A stretch of DNA of 64,000 bases from an uncultured Parabacteroides sp. (GTDB lineage Bacteria; Bacteroidota; Bacteroidia; Bacteroidales; Tannerellaceae): contig CALCST010000017.1 in assembly GCA_937894065.1 (NCBI GenBank), positions 89,880-153,879 of the forward strand, read 5' to 3'. Positions 9,018 to 19,651 of the stretch are shown here, piece after piece. A program made the position numbers and the translations under genes. Within the stretch, counting starts at the first letter, position 1. Each line of letters starts with the position of its first letter. The notes beneath the pieces were generated by a model. It was not told where the DNA came from, searched no databases, and saw nothing but the letters and a program-made list of their open reading frames with translations.

Positions 9018-10365
9018 TCAATCTGTCAATATTACCGGCACCAAGCATTACTACAACTTCAAATGTCGATAAATTAGACTTGATATAATCAAGTAATTCC
9101 TCTTTTTTTATCAAATGTTTATCAGATATTGTGACATCTTTGAATATAATTTCAGATGTTACTCCCGGAATAGGCTCTTCCCTTGCAGGATATATATCCA
9201 ATAAAACAAGCTCGTCCAACAAAGACAAACTAGATGCAAAATCTGATGCAAAATCACGCGTTCTCGAATAAAGATGCGGCTGAAATATGCCTGTTATTCT
9301 TTTACCGGCATAAAGTTCTTTAACTGAGATAATACTTGCTTTTAATTCTGCCGGATGATGAGCATAATCGTCTAGTAATACGATATCATCCTTTTTCAAA
9401 TGGAAATCAAAACGACGTGCCGGACCTTCAAAAGAAGCCATACCTTTACGGATTTCTTCCTCTGTGACACCGTTAAGAAAAGCCAAAGCCATCGCTGCTA
9501 CACCATTCTCTATGTTTATCTTAACTGGAACGCCTAAAGATACATCTTTAATTTCAACTTCCGGACCATAAAAGTCAAATATTATTTCGCCATTTCCAAT
9601 CCTGATATTTTTTGCATGGAAATCACCGCCATCAGAAGCCGAATATGTATACATCCGTACATTTTCATTCAAACGTGGTTTGATGTTTACTCCTTTTTTC
9701 AAGAGCAAAACTCCACCTGATCTTATAAGAGAAGTAAAATGTTCGAAACTTTCTCTATACGCATCTTCTGTTCCGTATATATCCAAATGGTCTGGATCAA
9801 CAGCCGTGATGACAGCCATATACGGACTCAGCCAATGAAAAGAACGGTCATATTCATCAGCTTCAACAACAGTCAAGTCGCTTTTATCCGAGAGCATCAG
9901 ATTGCTATTGTAATTCTTCAATATTCCACCAAGGAAGGCATTACAATCAACATGCGACTGTTTGAGCAAATGAGCCAACATCGAAGATGTTGTAGTCTTT
10001 CCGTGAGTTCCGGCAACACATAATCCTCTTGAGCTCTTAGTAATAATACCAAGAACTTGTGCTCTCTTCATAATTTCGAATCCATTGTTTCTGAAATATG
10101 AAAGTTCACTATGAGTATTAGGAATTGCAGGAGTAAAAACAACAAGTGTAGATTCCTTGTCCTTACAATAGTCCGGTATCAAACATATATTATCGTCATA
10201 ATGTATGTCTGCTCCTTCTTTTATAAGAGTTTCGGTTAAATCAGAAGGAGTTTTATCATAACCGGCAACATTTTTACCTTTTGACAGGAAATAACGAACC
10301 AAGGCACTCATTCCGATACCACCAGCTCCAACGAAATATACTGATTTAATTGTTTCTATATTCAT
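8980..10365 (-). CDS. murC: UDP-N-acetylmuramate--L-alanine ligase
   Basis: This cytosolic Mur ligase adds L-Ala to UDP-MurNAc, the first step of stem-peptide assembly. The N-terminal Rossmann motif VGAGGIGMSALVR is at residues 12-24, the P-loop GTHGKTT at 119-125, a central DPDHLDIYG motif follows, and DDYAHHPAE marks the C-terminal domain. At 461 aa it has the usual length. The 3' end overlaps ftsQ, and murG lies 35 bp upstream in the same direction. Confidence 0.97.
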   Translation of the reverse strand: MNIETIKSVYFVGAGGIGMSALVRYFLSKGKNVAGYDKTPSDLTETLIKEGADIHYDDNICLIPDYCKDKESTLVVFTPAIPNTHSELSYFRNNGFEIMKRAQVLGIITKSSRGLCVAGTHGKTTTSSMLAHLLKQSHVDCNAFLGGILKNYNSNLMLSDKSDLTVVEADEYDRSFHWLSPYMAVITAVDPDHLDIYGTEDAYRESFEHFTSLIRSGGVLLLKKGVNIKPRLNENVRMYTYSASDGGDFHAKNIRIGNGEIIFDFYGPEVEIKDVSLGVPVKINIENGVAAMALAFLNGVTEEEIRKGMASFEGPARRFDFHLKKDDIVLLDDYAHHPAELKASIISVKELYAGKRITGIFQPHLYSRTRDFASDFASSLSLLDELVLLDIYPAREEPIPGVTSEIIFKDVTISDKHLIKKEELLDYIKSNLSTFEVVVMLGAGNIDRLIEPVKQILENRG

Positions 10366-10400
10366 ATTTGTTCTTTCTTATATAAGACAAATAACAAAAG

Positions 10401-11507
10401 TTATTTTCGTTCTATAATACTTACAATTTCATCAACTATTCTATCGGCACTATTATGAAATGCCATTTTAGAGATATTATCGCTAAGCTTCTGCAATAAC
10501 ATATCATCATTCACAACCTCAAGTGCTTTTTCAACCAGTTGCGAACGTGAATCAGCATCTGAAATCATAATTGCAGCTTCCTTGTTCACCAATGCCTGGG
10601 CATTCTTTGTCTGATGGTCTTCTGCCACATTTGGTGAAGGAACAAGTATTACCGGCTTCTTCAAAACACAAAGTTCGGAAATTGTTCCTGCCCCAGCTCT
10701 GGATATTACCAAATCTGCAGCAGAATAAGCATAATCCATTCTAGAAATAAAATCAGAACACCAAACCGGTATTCCCAAATATGCCTTTAGATGGCGGATT
10801 GCATCTTCGTGATAATAACGTCCAGTCTGCCATATTACCTGAACATCCGAAGCAAACAATTTATCCAAACCGCCTTGAATACTATGATTAATAGTTCTTG
10901 CACCCAAACTTCCTCCAACAACCAATATGGTTTTCTTTTCAGGTGAAAGTCCGAAGAACTTCAATGCTTCTTCTCTTTTTCCTTCCTCAAATTCCAAGTC
11001 TTTCCTGACAGGGTTTCCTGTCAAAACAATCTTTTCCTTTGGGAAGAACTTTTCCATACCATCATATGCTACACATATTCTGTCTGCTTTTTTAGACAAC
11101 AGCTTATTTGTAACTCCTGCGTATGAATTCTGTTCCTGTATCAATGTCGGTATACCAAGAGAGGCAGCACTCCATAATGTTGGTCCACTTGCATAACCTC
11201 CCACACCGATAACAATATCAGGCTTAAACTCATTTATAATATTCTTGGCTTGTCCCAAGCTGACAAAAAGCTGCTTTAAGACTCGGATATTCTTCAACAA
11301 AGATGAACGGTTGAATCCGCATACAGGCAAACCTTTTATTTCATAACCTGCTGCAGGTACTTTTTCCATCTCCATTCTATCTTCTGCTCCAACAAAAAGA
11401 ATTTCACATTCAGGGAAACGGCTTCTCAATGTATTGGCTATTGATATTGCCGGGAAAATATGCCCTCCTGTTCCCCCGCCACTTATTATAAATCTATATT
11501 GTTTCAT
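10401..11507 (-). CDS. murG: MurG, undecaprenyldiphospho-muramoylpentapeptide GlcNAc transferase
   Basis: This membrane-associated GT28 glycosyltransferase converts lipid I to lipid II by adding GlcNAc. The N-terminal SGGGTGGHIFPA motif contacts the lipid pyrophosphate, GVGGYASGP follows, and the C-terminal donor site shows SRAGAGTISELC and LVPSPNVAEDHQTKNA. The length, 368 aa, is typical. It lies between ftsW (22 bp upstream) and murC, as in most Bacteroidota dcw clusters. Confidence 0.97.
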   Translation of the reverse strand: MKQYRFIISGGGTGGHIFPAISIANTLRSRFPECEILFVGAEDRMEMEKVPAAGYEIKGLPVCGFNRSSLLKNIRVLKQLFVSLGQAKNIINEFKPDIVIGVGGYASGPTLWSAASLGIPTLIQEQNSYAGVTNKLLSKKADRICVAYDGMEKFFPKEKIVLTGNPVRKDLEFEEGKREEALKFFGLSPEKKTILVVGGSLGARTINHSIQGGLDKLFASDVQVIWQTGRYYHEDAIRHLKAYLGIPVWCSDFISRMDYAYSAADLVISRAGAGTISELCVLKKPVILVPSPNVAEDHQTKNAQALVNKEAAIMISDADSRSQLVEKALEVVNDDMLLQKLSDNISKMAFHNSADRIVDEIVSIIERK

Positions 11508-11528
11508 CTTAGTTCTATTTTATCAATA

Positions 11529-12821
11529 TTAATTCCTCTGTTTTGCCAAATTATCGTCCGATACGTCAGGAACCCAATTAGCCACATCTTCTTCCGAAAT
11601 TGTTATTGGCAATACATTTTCTTCGTCTTTCTTTTCCTCTTCAGGGAAATCATCTACCTCATTTCCCATATTTGCGGCAAATCGGCTTACACTAAGTATT
11701 ATTCCTATATAAACACAACTAATAACCGTTGATGTTCCTCCACGACTTATCAATGGAAGAGGTTGTCCTGTCACCGGTATAAGATGCACGGCTACTGCTA
11801 GATTAATAATAGCCTGAAGCCCCAATAGCAATCCGCACCCAATTACAAGAAACTTAGGGAAAAGACTCTTACATTTATTAGCTATCATCCCAACTCTAAC
11901 CAAAAGGACCAAATACAAGAACAATAGGAACACTCCTAATATAAGACCTCCTTCCTCAAGTATTATCGAATAAATAAAATCAGAAAATGCCTGGGGAAGA
12001 ACATCTCTCTGATCGCCATATCCGGGCCCTTTACCAAAAACGCCACCTTTTGCAATGGCAATTTGTGAATGCACTACCTGGAAATACTCATCCTTAATCT
12101 TTCCATTCTCTTCCACCATAGGTTCGTCTGAGGAGAATTTTTCTATTCGGGATTTCCAGGTCACAAATCTATCAGGAAAAAAACGACTGTTAACCAAGCT
12201 ATCCGGAGCAAATTTCAAGAACATTACGAATAACATCAATGCTGCTCCCAATGATATACATAACTTAGATATACGTTTAAATGATACTTGTCCTATTGTC
12301 ATCATTATTATTGTAAACCCAAATAACAACAACGCTGTAGAACCGTTTGTAGGGAAAATAGCTCCACAAATCAAACCAGCACCAGTCAGTATAGTCCAAA
12401 ATATCTGTTTATCAGTCAATATATCCCGCTTACTTAAAAGTAAAGCAATGAAGCTGATCAATGAAAGTTTTGCTATTTCCGAAGGTTGAAACTGAATGCC
12501 AAAAATTTCCAACCAACGACGTTCTCCATTTATCTCAACTCCCCACTTCAATGTTATAAGAAGAAGTATAAATACAAAAGGTAAAGCAATGCCCAACCAT
12601 TTAAATTTACCATATGGTATATTATGAAACACTAATATACCGACAAGCCCCGCTCCTAAAAAAGCAGCATGACGAACGATTGGACTTATAATACTTGCGC
12701 TTTTATAGGCTATAGTACTTGTCGCACTATAAACAAAAACCAATGAATACAGACATAGCAAAAAGAAAACAATCCATATTACTCGGTCTCCTTTAAATAA
12801 TCGTTTGAATAACTCTACCAT
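11529..12821 (-). CDS. ftsW: SEDS-family septal peptidoglycan polymerase FtsW
   Basis: This polytopic inner-membrane protein (430 aa, about ten helices) is the septal glycan polymerase that pairs with FtsI. SEDS signatures include FQPSEIAKLSLI near residue 114, the FGKGPGYG loop and the closing IPVTGQPLPLISRGGTST block. A charged C-terminal tail (about 45 aa with EEEKKDEEN) is cytosolic. The ATG is at 12819-12821. About 140 bp without a gene separate it from murD upstream, so the transcript probably continues through. Confidence 0.95.
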   Translation of the reverse strand: MVELFKRLFKGDRVIWIVFFLLCLYSLVFVYSATSTIAYKSASIISPIVRHAAFLGAGLVGILVFHNIPYGKFKWLGIALPFVFILLLITLKWGVEINGERRWLEIFGIQFQPSEIAKLSLISFIALLLSKRDILTDKQIFWTILTGAGLICGAIFPTNGSTALLLFGFTIIMMTIGQVSFKRISKLCISLGAALMLFVMFLKFAPDSLVNSRFFPDRFVTWKSRIEKFSSDEPMVEENGKIKDEYFQVVHSQIAIAKGGVFGKGPGYGDQRDVLPQAFSDFIYSIILEEGGLILGVFLLFLYLVLLVRVGMIANKCKSLFPKFLVIGCGLLLGLQAIINLAVAVHLIPVTGQPLPLISRGGTSTVISCVYIGIILSVSRFAANMGNEVDDFPEEEKKDEENVLPITISEEDVANWVPDVSDDNLAKQRN

Positions 12822-12961
12822 ATTATTGTTCTCCTTCCTTATTCAATAAAAACAATTACGTTTATCCATGAACCGGCAATACAAGATTCATTTATATTGA
12901 CCAATTTGGCAGACAACACCATAGGCTAAACGCACAAACAAGGACAAAACCAAATGCGACA

Positions 12962-14296
12962 TTAAAGATTACGGACACATTCCTTAAACTGACGGCCACG
13001 ATCCTCATAGCTGTTAAACAAGTCGAAACTTGCACAGCAAGGAGACAACAGAACTGTATCACCTTTCTTAGCCATCTGATAAGCCAAATCAACAGCTTCT
13101 TTCATTGAACGGGCATCCGCAATATTCTTACCCATTGAATCAAAGAATTTATGCAGCTTGGCATTATCCACACCTAAAAATATCAGGCTATGAACTTTTG
13201 ATTCTACCAATTGCTGTATTTCAGTATAATCATTACCCTTATCAGTTCCTCCCAAAATCAATACAACAGGAGTTGTCATACTTTGCAAAGCATACCAGCA
13301 TGAATTTACATTTGTAGCCTTTGAATCGTTTATATAATCTACACCACGAACTCTGGCCACCTTTTCCAAACGATGTTCCACACCGGCAAAATCACTCAGA
13401 GAAGCTCTTATCTGCTCGTTGTGTATATCCATAATTTTAGAAGCAATACTTGCTGCCAAAGAATTATACAGATTGTGTGTTCCTGTCAACGCTAAAAGTT
13501 CTTGATCCATGGTAAATTCCCCGTTTATTGTTTCTATTTTTATTTGCTTATTGTCAACATATCCTTTTACACCTTCGCTGTATGATTCGTCAAAAGGATA
13601 AAGTGTAGCTTTCGGATTATGCTTTTCAATTTCTTTCCGGATAATCGGATCGCTGTTCCAATATATAAATGCATCCTTTTCTGTCTGGTTCTGAATTATG
13701 CGGAACTTAGCATCAATATAATTCTGCATTTCATAATTATATCTGTCCAGATGATCAGGAGTGATATTCAACAATATTGCAATATCAGCCTTGAAATCAT
13801 ACATATTGTCCAACTGGAAGCTGCTCAATTCAATAACATATACTGAATGAGGATCTTCGGCAACCTGCAATGCCAGGCTGTTTCCAACATTTCCGGCCAA
13901 TCCTACATCTACTCCGGCTTGTTTCAGAATATGATATGTAAGCATTGTTGTTGTTGTCTTTCCGTTACTTCCAGTGATACATATCATCTTTGAATCAGAA
14001 TAACGACCGGCAAATTCGATTTCAGAAATAATATGTATGTTCTGTTCCTTTATTTTCTTTATTATAGGAGCTTTATCCGGTATTCCCGGGCTTTTGATTA
14101 TCTCATCAGCATTCAAGATTTTTTCCTCAGTGTGCAAACCTTCCTCCCATTCTATTTTATGAGAATCCAGCATTTCCTTATATTTAGGTTTAATTGAAGA
14201 ACTGTCTGATACAAACACCTCAAATCCTTTAGCCTTAGCCAAAACAGCAGCTCCACAACCGCTTTCACCAGCTCCTAAAATAACTATACGTTTCAT
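12962..14296 (-). CDS. murD: UDP-N-acetylmuramoyl-L-alanine--D-glutamate ligase
   Basis: This is a cytosolic Mur ligase adding D-Glu to UDP-MurNAc-L-Ala. The N-terminal motif VILGAGESGCGAA, P-loop GSNGKTTT (109-116), NITPDHLDRY in the centre and LSPCCASFDLFNSYEDRG at the C-terminus are all diagnostic. It has 444 aa, the usual length. It is preceded 70 bp upstream by mraY on the same strand. Confidence 0.97.
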   Translation of the reverse strand: MKRIVILGAGESGCGAAVLAKAKGFEVFVSDSSSIKPKYKEMLDSHKIEWEEGLHTEEKILNADEIIKSPGIPDKAPIIKKIKEQNIHIISEIEFAGRYSDSKMICITGSNGKTTTTMLTYHILKQAGVDVGLAGNVGNSLALQVAEDPHSVYVIELSSFQLDNMYDFKADIAILLNITPDHLDRYNYEMQNYIDAKFRIIQNQTEKDAFIYWNSDPIIRKEIEKHNPKATLYPFDESYSEGVKGYVDNKQIKIETINGEFTMDQELLALTGTHNLYNSLAASIASKIMDIHNEQIRASLSDFAGVEHRLEKVARVRGVDYINDSKATNVNSCWYALQSMTTPVVLILGGTDKGNDYTEIQQLVESKVHSLIFLGVDNAKLHKFFDSMGKNIADARSMKEAVDLAYQMAKKGDTVLLSPCCASFDLFNSYEDRGRQFKECVRNL

Positions 14297-14366
14297 CTTA
14301 ATTATATATTTATGTTCCGCAAACCATAAAAGGTTATCAACACAGAACTAAAGTTATACTCTGTTT

Positions 14367-15626
14367 CTATCTCATCTTTAATGTAACAATAGTAATAACA
14401 GCCAGAATTATACCTATCAACCAGAATCGGACAACTATCTTTGACTCCGGAACCACATTCAGTGGTTTTTGTATAATTGCCTGTATTCCCATATTACCAG
14501 CCTTCTGGAAATGATGGTGCAAAGGAGTCATCTTAAATATTCTCCTTCCTTCGCCATATTTCTTTTTGGTATATTTAAAGTAAAATACCTGCATCATCAC
14601 TGAAAGACTCTCTGCAAGGAATATTCCACATAATATAGGTATCAGCAATTCTTTACGGATGATTATCGCAAAAACTGCAATAATACCGCCCAATGTCAAG
14701 CTTCCGGTATCACCCATGAATACCTGTGCAGGATATGCATTATACCAAAGGAATCCTACAGTAGCACCGATGAATGCAGAAGCAAACACCACAAGTTCTT
14801 CAGCTCCCGGTATAAACATTATATTCAGGAAAGAAGCAAACTCAACGTGCGACGACATATATGCCAATATACCCAAGGCTATACCAATTATCGCCGAAGA
14901 ACCGGCAGCCAATCCGTCAAGGCCATCAGTAAGATTTGCTCCGTTAGAAACCGCAGTTACTACAAATATCACCATCAAAACAAAAACTACCCATGCAGCT
15001 TCTTCCTTATAATCACCGGCAAACTCAACTAATTTCGCATAATCGAAATTGTTGTTTTTCATAAAAGGTATAGTTGTTTTTGTTGATTTGGTTTCTTGCG
15101 GATGAAATTTTACTTCTTGCAACATCTCACCCTTTCGGACTTCTATATTTTCTCGAATCACAACATCAGGACTCAAGAACAAAACCAAGCCGACAATCAG
15201 TCCAAGACCAACCTGACCTATAATCTTGAAACGGCCATGCATTCCTTCTTTGTTTTTCTTGAACACTTTTATATAGTCGTCGGCAAAGCCCAATGCTCCA
15301 AGCCAAACAGTTGTTATAATCATCAATAGCAGATAAATATTCGTTAGCTTAGCGAAAAGTATTGTCGGGACCAATATTGCTATAATGATAATTATTCCAC
15401 CCATAGTCGGAGTGCCTTTCTTGCTCATCTGTCCTTCAAGACCAAGATTTCTTACAGTTTCGCCTATCTGCAAATATTGCAGTTTGTCGATTATTCTTCT
15501 GCCAATAGCTGTTGCAATAAACAAGGACAAAATCAATGCCAAACCTGATCTGAACGAAACATATTTGAACATTCCGGCACCCGGAAAATCCAATTGATCC
15601 AAATAATTAAATAAGTAGTATAACAT
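14367..15626 (-). CDS. mraY: Phospho-N-acetylmuramoyl-pentapeptide transferase
   Basis: This integral-membrane enzyme transfers phospho-MurNAc-pentapeptide to undecaprenyl phosphate, forming lipid I. Diagnostic motifs are FADDY (114-118), NLTDGLDGLA (231-240), FMGDTGSL, and the late TPLHHHFQ. At 419 aa it exceeds the E. coli enzyme (360 aa), mainly because of a polar insertion around residues 155-205 between helices; similar insertions occur in other Bacteroidota. The start codon lies 8 bp after the murE stop. Confidence 0.97.
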   Translation of the reverse strand: MLYYLFNYLDQLDFPGAGMFKYVSFRSGLALILSLFIATAIGRRIIDKLQYLQIGETVRNLGLEGQMSKKGTPTMGGIIIIIAILVPTILFAKLTNIYLLLMIITTVWLGALGFADDYIKVFKKNKEGMHGRFKIIGQVGLGLIVGLVLFLSPDVVIRENIEVRKGEMLQEVKFHPQETKSTKTTIPFMKNNNFDYAKLVEFAGDYKEEAAWVVFVLMVIFVVTAVSNGANLTDGLDGLAAGSSAIIGIALGILAYMSSHVEFASFLNIMFIPGAEELVVFASAFIGATVGFLWYNAYPAQVFMGDTGSLTLGGIIAVFAIIIRKELLIPILCGIFLAESLSVMMQVFYFKYTKKKYGEGRRIFKMTPLHHHFQKAGNMGIQAIIQKPLNVVPESKIVVRFWLIGIILAVITIVTLKMR

Positions 15627-15633
15627 TTCTCAC

Positions 15634-17094
15634 TTAAGCTTGCTGTGTTAAAAATATTTCTCTTAATTTTTCTCTGTCATCAAAATGATGTTTTACTCCT
15701 GCCACTTCCTGATAATCTTCATGTCCTTTTCCTGCAACAAGAATTACGTCTCCTTTGTTTGCCAACATTGCAGCTGTCTTTATAGCCTGTGCTCTGTCGG
15801 TAATACAAACTGTTTTCTCTTTATCCTCCGAATTCAAGCCTTCAAGCATATCATTAATAATATCTTCAGGTTTCTCAAATCTTGGATTGTCTGACGTTAA
15901 TATAACCTGGTCACTAAGTTTCACTGCTTCTTTCGCCATTATCGGACGTTTGCCTTTATCTCTGTTTCCGCCACATCCAACAACGGTGATTATTCTGCCG
16001 GAACCTTCCAGTACTTCGTGAATACTGTTCAACACATTAGTCAAAGCATCCGGAGTATGTGCATAATCAACTATTGCCGTATAACCTTTCGGAGAGCGAA
16101 TTGTTTCAAATCGTCCTGATACCGGATGAAGCGAACTCAACACCAACAGAATTTCGTCCGGCGACTTGCCCAATGATACTGCAGCTCCATAAACTGCCAA
16201 TAAATTATATGCATTGAAACGGCCTACGAAATTCACGAACACCTCTTTATTGTCAATCAACAATTCTGTTCCTTCGAAATGAGCTTCAATAATTTTTGCT
16301 TTGAAGTCTGCCATCGACCTTAATGAATAAGACAATTTACGAGCAGCTGTGTTCTGAAGCATAACCATTCCTGATTTGTCATCTGCATTTGTAAGAGCAA
16401 AAGCATATGGTGGAAGGTCATCAAAGAATTTCTTCTTAGCTTTCAAATAGTTCTCAACAGTCTTATGATAGTCCAAATGGTCTCTTGTCAAATTAGTAAA
16501 AATACCGCCATTGAAATCCAATCCGCTTATTCGCTTCTGGTCAATAGAATGTGAACTGACTTCCATAAATGCATACTCACATCCGGCTTCAACCATTTGC
16601 GCCATCAATGAATGCAATGTTATGGCATCAGGTGTTGTATGTTCAGTCGGTATTGGTTTGTCATCAATATAGTTGCACACTGTTGATATAAGTCCAACCT
16701 TATGACCCATTACACGAAACATATTGTAAAGCACCGTAGCAATTGTTGTCTTTCCATTTGTTCCGGTAACTCCAACAAGTTTAAGCTTGCGTGAAGGATT
16801 ATCATACCACTGCGAGATAAGCAAACCCAAAGCTTCTGCTGAATCAGGGACTACAACAAAATTACATTTAGACTCCATACCGTCAGGTATTTCCTCACAA
16901 ACAACAACTGAAGCGCCCTGGTTTACAGCTTTCTCTATATATGCATGTCCGTCAGAAACTGTTCCACGAACTGCTACGAACATATCACCTTCAGCAACTT
17001 TCCTTGAATCGGACTGAACACCTGCTACTTCAACTTCTGCATTTCCATGCAGAACATATATTTTTAATGCCTTAACTAAATCTTCAAGTTTCAT
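15634..17094 (-). CDS. murE: UDP-MurNAc-L-Ala-D-Glu--meso-DAP ligase
   Basis: This cytosolic ligase adds the third stem residue. P-loop GTNGKTT is at residues 111-117, and DNPR at 402-405 is the motif associated with meso-diaminopimelate rather than L-lysine, so this organism should make DAP-type peptidoglycan. Length 486 aa is normal. It starts 3 bp from the ftsI stop and ends 7 bp before mraY, a tightly packed operon. Confidence 0.97.
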   Translation of the reverse strand: MKLEDLVKALKIYVLHGNAEVEVAGVQSDSRKVAEGDMFVAVRGTVSDGHAYIEKAVNQGASVVVCEEIPDGMESKCNFVVVPDSAEALGLLISQWYDNPSRKLKLVGVTGTNGKTTIATVLYNMFRVMGHKVGLISTVCNYIDDKPIPTEHTTPDAITLHSLMAQMVEAGCEYAFMEVSSHSIDQKRISGLDFNGGIFTNLTRDHLDYHKTVENYLKAKKKFFDDLPPYAFALTNADDKSGMVMLQNTAARKLSYSLRSMADFKAKIIEAHFEGTELLIDNKEVFVNFVGRFNAYNLLAVYGAAVSLGKSPDEILLVLSSLHPVSGRFETIRSPKGYTAIVDYAHTPDALTNVLNSIHEVLEGSGRIITVVGCGGNRDKGKRPIMAKEAVKLSDQVILTSDNPRFEKPEDIINDMLEGLNSEDKEKTVCITDRAQAIKTAAMLANKGDVILVAGKGHEDYQEVAGVKHHFDDREKLREIFLTQQA

Positions 17095-17097
17095 AAT

Positions 17098-19281
17098 TTA
17101 TCTCAGTATTAAAGAAATTGTTTGTCCTTTCACTATTCGTCTTCCAGGTAAAATACTTTGTGACGCAACTCTGCCCATACCATTTATATGTACGCGCAAA
17201 CCTTTTGATTCCATAAGATAAATAGCGTCTTTGGCTCCCATTCCAACAACATTAGGAACCAATTCGTCTTTTATATTTATATCTTCAGCCACCAAAGTGT
17301 TAGCGTCTGGATTACTATTTACTTTTACCCATTGCTGTTGAGTCAGACTGTCGGTATCCAAATCGATATCCAACTCTTCAAGAACTGTTGAAAGAGCATT
17401 CAAATCTCCAGATTTAACTGAAGGATATAACACAGCCATTGAATCTCGAGCAATTTCTTCTACATTATTAATAGTATGGCTTGCATATATCTTCTCAGCA
17501 ATTGCTCTCACAACACCACCGGACATTACACCGCCGGAAGGATAACCGATTCTTGGCTGTCGGATAACTACAATACAACTGTATTGAGGTTTTTCTGCCG
17601 GGAAATATCCGCAAAACGAAATCTGGTGTCCTGCTCTTCGGTAAACACCGCCGGAAGCAATCTGTGCCGTACCGGTTTTTCCTGCTATATTAATAACCTC
17701 AGAGTCAACCGCACGTCCTGTACCATGCTTAACAACTCCCAACAACATGCTCTTGATTATTTCCAACGTCCTTTCCGAGCATATAGATTCACGGACAACT
17801 TCTGTTGAAAAGCTTTTCACAACTTTTCCATTATTCACTATCCTTTTAGTGAATATAGGGCGAATCATCTTTCCTCCATTTGCTATGGCATTATAGAATG
17901 TCAGAGTATAAATAGGAGGAATCTGAGTTTCATAGCCGAATGACATCCATGGCAAAGTAGTTTTTGACCAATAACGAAGTGTATCATCCGGACGGCGGAT
18001 TTTAGCTCTTCCGGCACCAGGAATCTCCAAATGCAAATCCTCATTCAAGCCAAGTCGATACAATCCTTCAACAAACTTTGTCGGGTTATTTTCATAGCCT
18101 TTCAATATTATCTTGGCTACACCAATATTTGATGAATTCCAAATAGCCTGTTCTGCAGTAATTTTCTTGTATCCGCCTCTGTTGTTGTTATGGTCTGTCA
18201 TTCTCGAACCATGATACATATAAATACCATTTCCTGTATCAACCGTATCACCTGGCTGGCAAACACCATCTTCCAACGCTACCATCATTGAAGCAACCTT
18301 GAAAGTTGAGCCCGGCTCTATCTCGTCTGCAACAGCATGGTTCTTTGTTTCAGCATAAACTCCTTCACGGATACGAGCCATATTGGTAATAGCCTTGATT
18401 TCTCCGGTTGCAACTTCCATTACGACTGCAGTTCCCGAAGCGGCATCAATCTTTTTCAACATATCAACCAATGACTTTTCAGTTATATCCTGAATATTTA
18501 TGTCGATAGTTGAAATAATATCCATACCGTCGATAGGTTCAACTTCCGTAACATTAGTCCATCGTCCACCAATTCGACGAACTGAACTTACTCCAGGAAC
18601 ACCACGGAGCAAAGAATCGTATTGCAACTCCAAGCCATTCTTTCCTCTTGAAACTCCGGATGTATCAATCTCACCATAAATATCTCCAATAGTTCGTGAA
18701 GCCAAAGAGCCGAAAGGTTTCTCACGCTGAACCATTTCCCTATAATAAAAACCACTCTGATATTTATTCTTCAGGCGCAAGAACGGGAATTTCTTCATTT
18801 CCTTAAGTTCGTAGTAAGAGACTTTACGCTCAACCAAAAGGAACTGTCGGCTTTTTGAAGCAAGACCTCTTCTCAGGTATGCCTTATATCCTGCAGGTGT
18901 CTTATCCTTGAACTTTCTTGAAAGATAAATTGACAATGAATCTATTCCGTTATATTTGGAATGCAAGAAAGTATCTGTCAAAAAAGGACCGGAACGGAAA
19001 TCGATATATGTATAATATCGTGGCACACTTGTTGCCATCAGCTTCCCGTCGCAAGAATAAATATTTCCACGTCCAGGCTTGATTGTATGGTTCGGACGCA
19101 CCTGGTGCTTTGCAACTTCTTCCCATTGGCTTTTTTCAACGAACATAATTGTGCATGTTCGCCAAATAATAGCTACCAGAACAAGACTCAGGATAAAAAT
19201 CGCAATATTATAATATACCCAGATTCTCTTATTATTGTCCTTAGGTTTGTCCTTTATTTCGTTTTCTTCAGTTTTCATCAT
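17098..19281 (-). CDS. ftsI: Septal transpeptidase PBP3 (FtsI) with a C-terminal PASTA domain
   Basis: This class B penicillin-binding protein crosslinks septal peptidoglycan in the periplasm. A cytosolic tail and single transmembrane helix (about residues 20-42) are followed by the dimerisation domain and the transpeptidase domain with SxxK STFK (325-328), SxN SSN (383-385) and KTGT (535-538). Residues 668-727 form a PASTA domain (LVPNVVGMGAKDA), present in Bacteroidota FtsI but absent from E. coli FtsI. The start ATGATG overlaps the ftsL stop, so translation is coupled. Confidence 0.96.
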   Translation of the reverse strand: MMKTEENEIKDKPKDNNKRIWVYYNIAIFILSLVLVAIIWRTCTIMFVEKSQWEEVAKHQVRPNHTIKPGRGNIYSCDGKLMATSVPRYYTYIDFRSGPFLTDTFLHSKYNGIDSLSIYLSRKFKDKTPAGYKAYLRRGLASKSRQFLLVERKVSYYELKEMKKFPFLRLKNKYQSGFYYREMVQREKPFGSLASRTIGDIYGEIDTSGVSRGKNGLELQYDSLLRGVPGVSSVRRIGGRWTNVTEVEPIDGMDIISTIDINIQDITEKSLVDMLKKIDAASGTAVVMEVATGEIKAITNMARIREGVYAETKNHAVADEIEPGSTFKVASMMVALEDGVCQPGDTVDTGNGIYMYHGSRMTDHNNNRGGYKKITAEQAIWNSSNIGVAKIILKGYENNPTKFVEGLYRLGLNEDLHLEIPGAGRAKIRRPDDTLRYWSKTTLPWMSFGYETQIPPIYTLTFYNAIANGGKMIRPIFTKRIVNNGKVVKSFSTEVVRESICSERTLEIIKSMLLGVVKHGTGRAVDSEVINIAGKTGTAQIASGGVYRRAGHQISFCGYFPAEKPQYSCIVVIRQPRIGYPSGGVMSGGVVRAIAEKIYASHTINNVEEIARDSMAVLYPSVKSGDLNALSTVLEELDIDLDTDSLTQQQWVKVNSNPDANTLVAEDINIKDELVPNVVGMGAKDAIYLMESKGLRVHINGMGRVASQSILPGRRIVKGQTISLILR

Positions 19282-19610
19282 TTATACAGTTCATATGGAG
19301 GGGTTTTCGCTCCTTCCAAATCAATTCCTTGTTCTTCGATAAGTAACTCAACCTGAGACTGGCGGCTGTTGCCGGTCAATTCTGAAGAAATAGACAATGC
19401 TTCAAACCTGACGTCACGTAATTGCTGTTGCAAACGGTCTATCTCATTCAACTTCTGGTCGCAAGTATATCTGTTAGTTATTGCGAAAAAAATCAAACAA
19501 ATAACCAACACAACCATACGTGTATGTTTGACTATAAAGTCTTCTTTCAATATACCACCACCAAGTATATACCAAATTGATATATGTTTTGAATCTTTAT
19601 TTTCCGGCAT
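19278..19610 (-). CDS. ftsL: FtsL-like divisome protein
   Basis: This small bitopic protein (110 aa from the chosen ATG) has one transmembrane helix, VVLVICLIFFAITNRYT, followed by a leucine-zipper-like coiled coil (LNEIDRLQQQLRDVRFEALS) in the periplasm. Sequence similarity across FtsL proteins is low, so the call rests on topology, size and its place between rsmH and ftsI. The ATG at 19608-19610 is preferred over an upstream TTG at 19637. A role in the FtsQLB-type complex that activates FtsWI is expected from the family. Confidence 0.85.
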   Translation of the reverse strand: MPENKDSKHISIWYILGGGILKEDFIVKHTRMVVLVICLIFFAITNRYTCDQKLNEIDRLQQQLRDVRFEALSISSELTGNSRQSQVELLIEEQGIDLEGAKTPPYELYK

Positions 19611-19651
19611 TTTACTTATTCTTTTATATTGAGTCAAACTTCTTTATGTTT

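Noticed and set aside
12822..12961. Small gene between ftsW and murD
   Set aside because: The overlapping reading frame (12892-13092, minus) runs into murD in another frame and lacks recognisable features.
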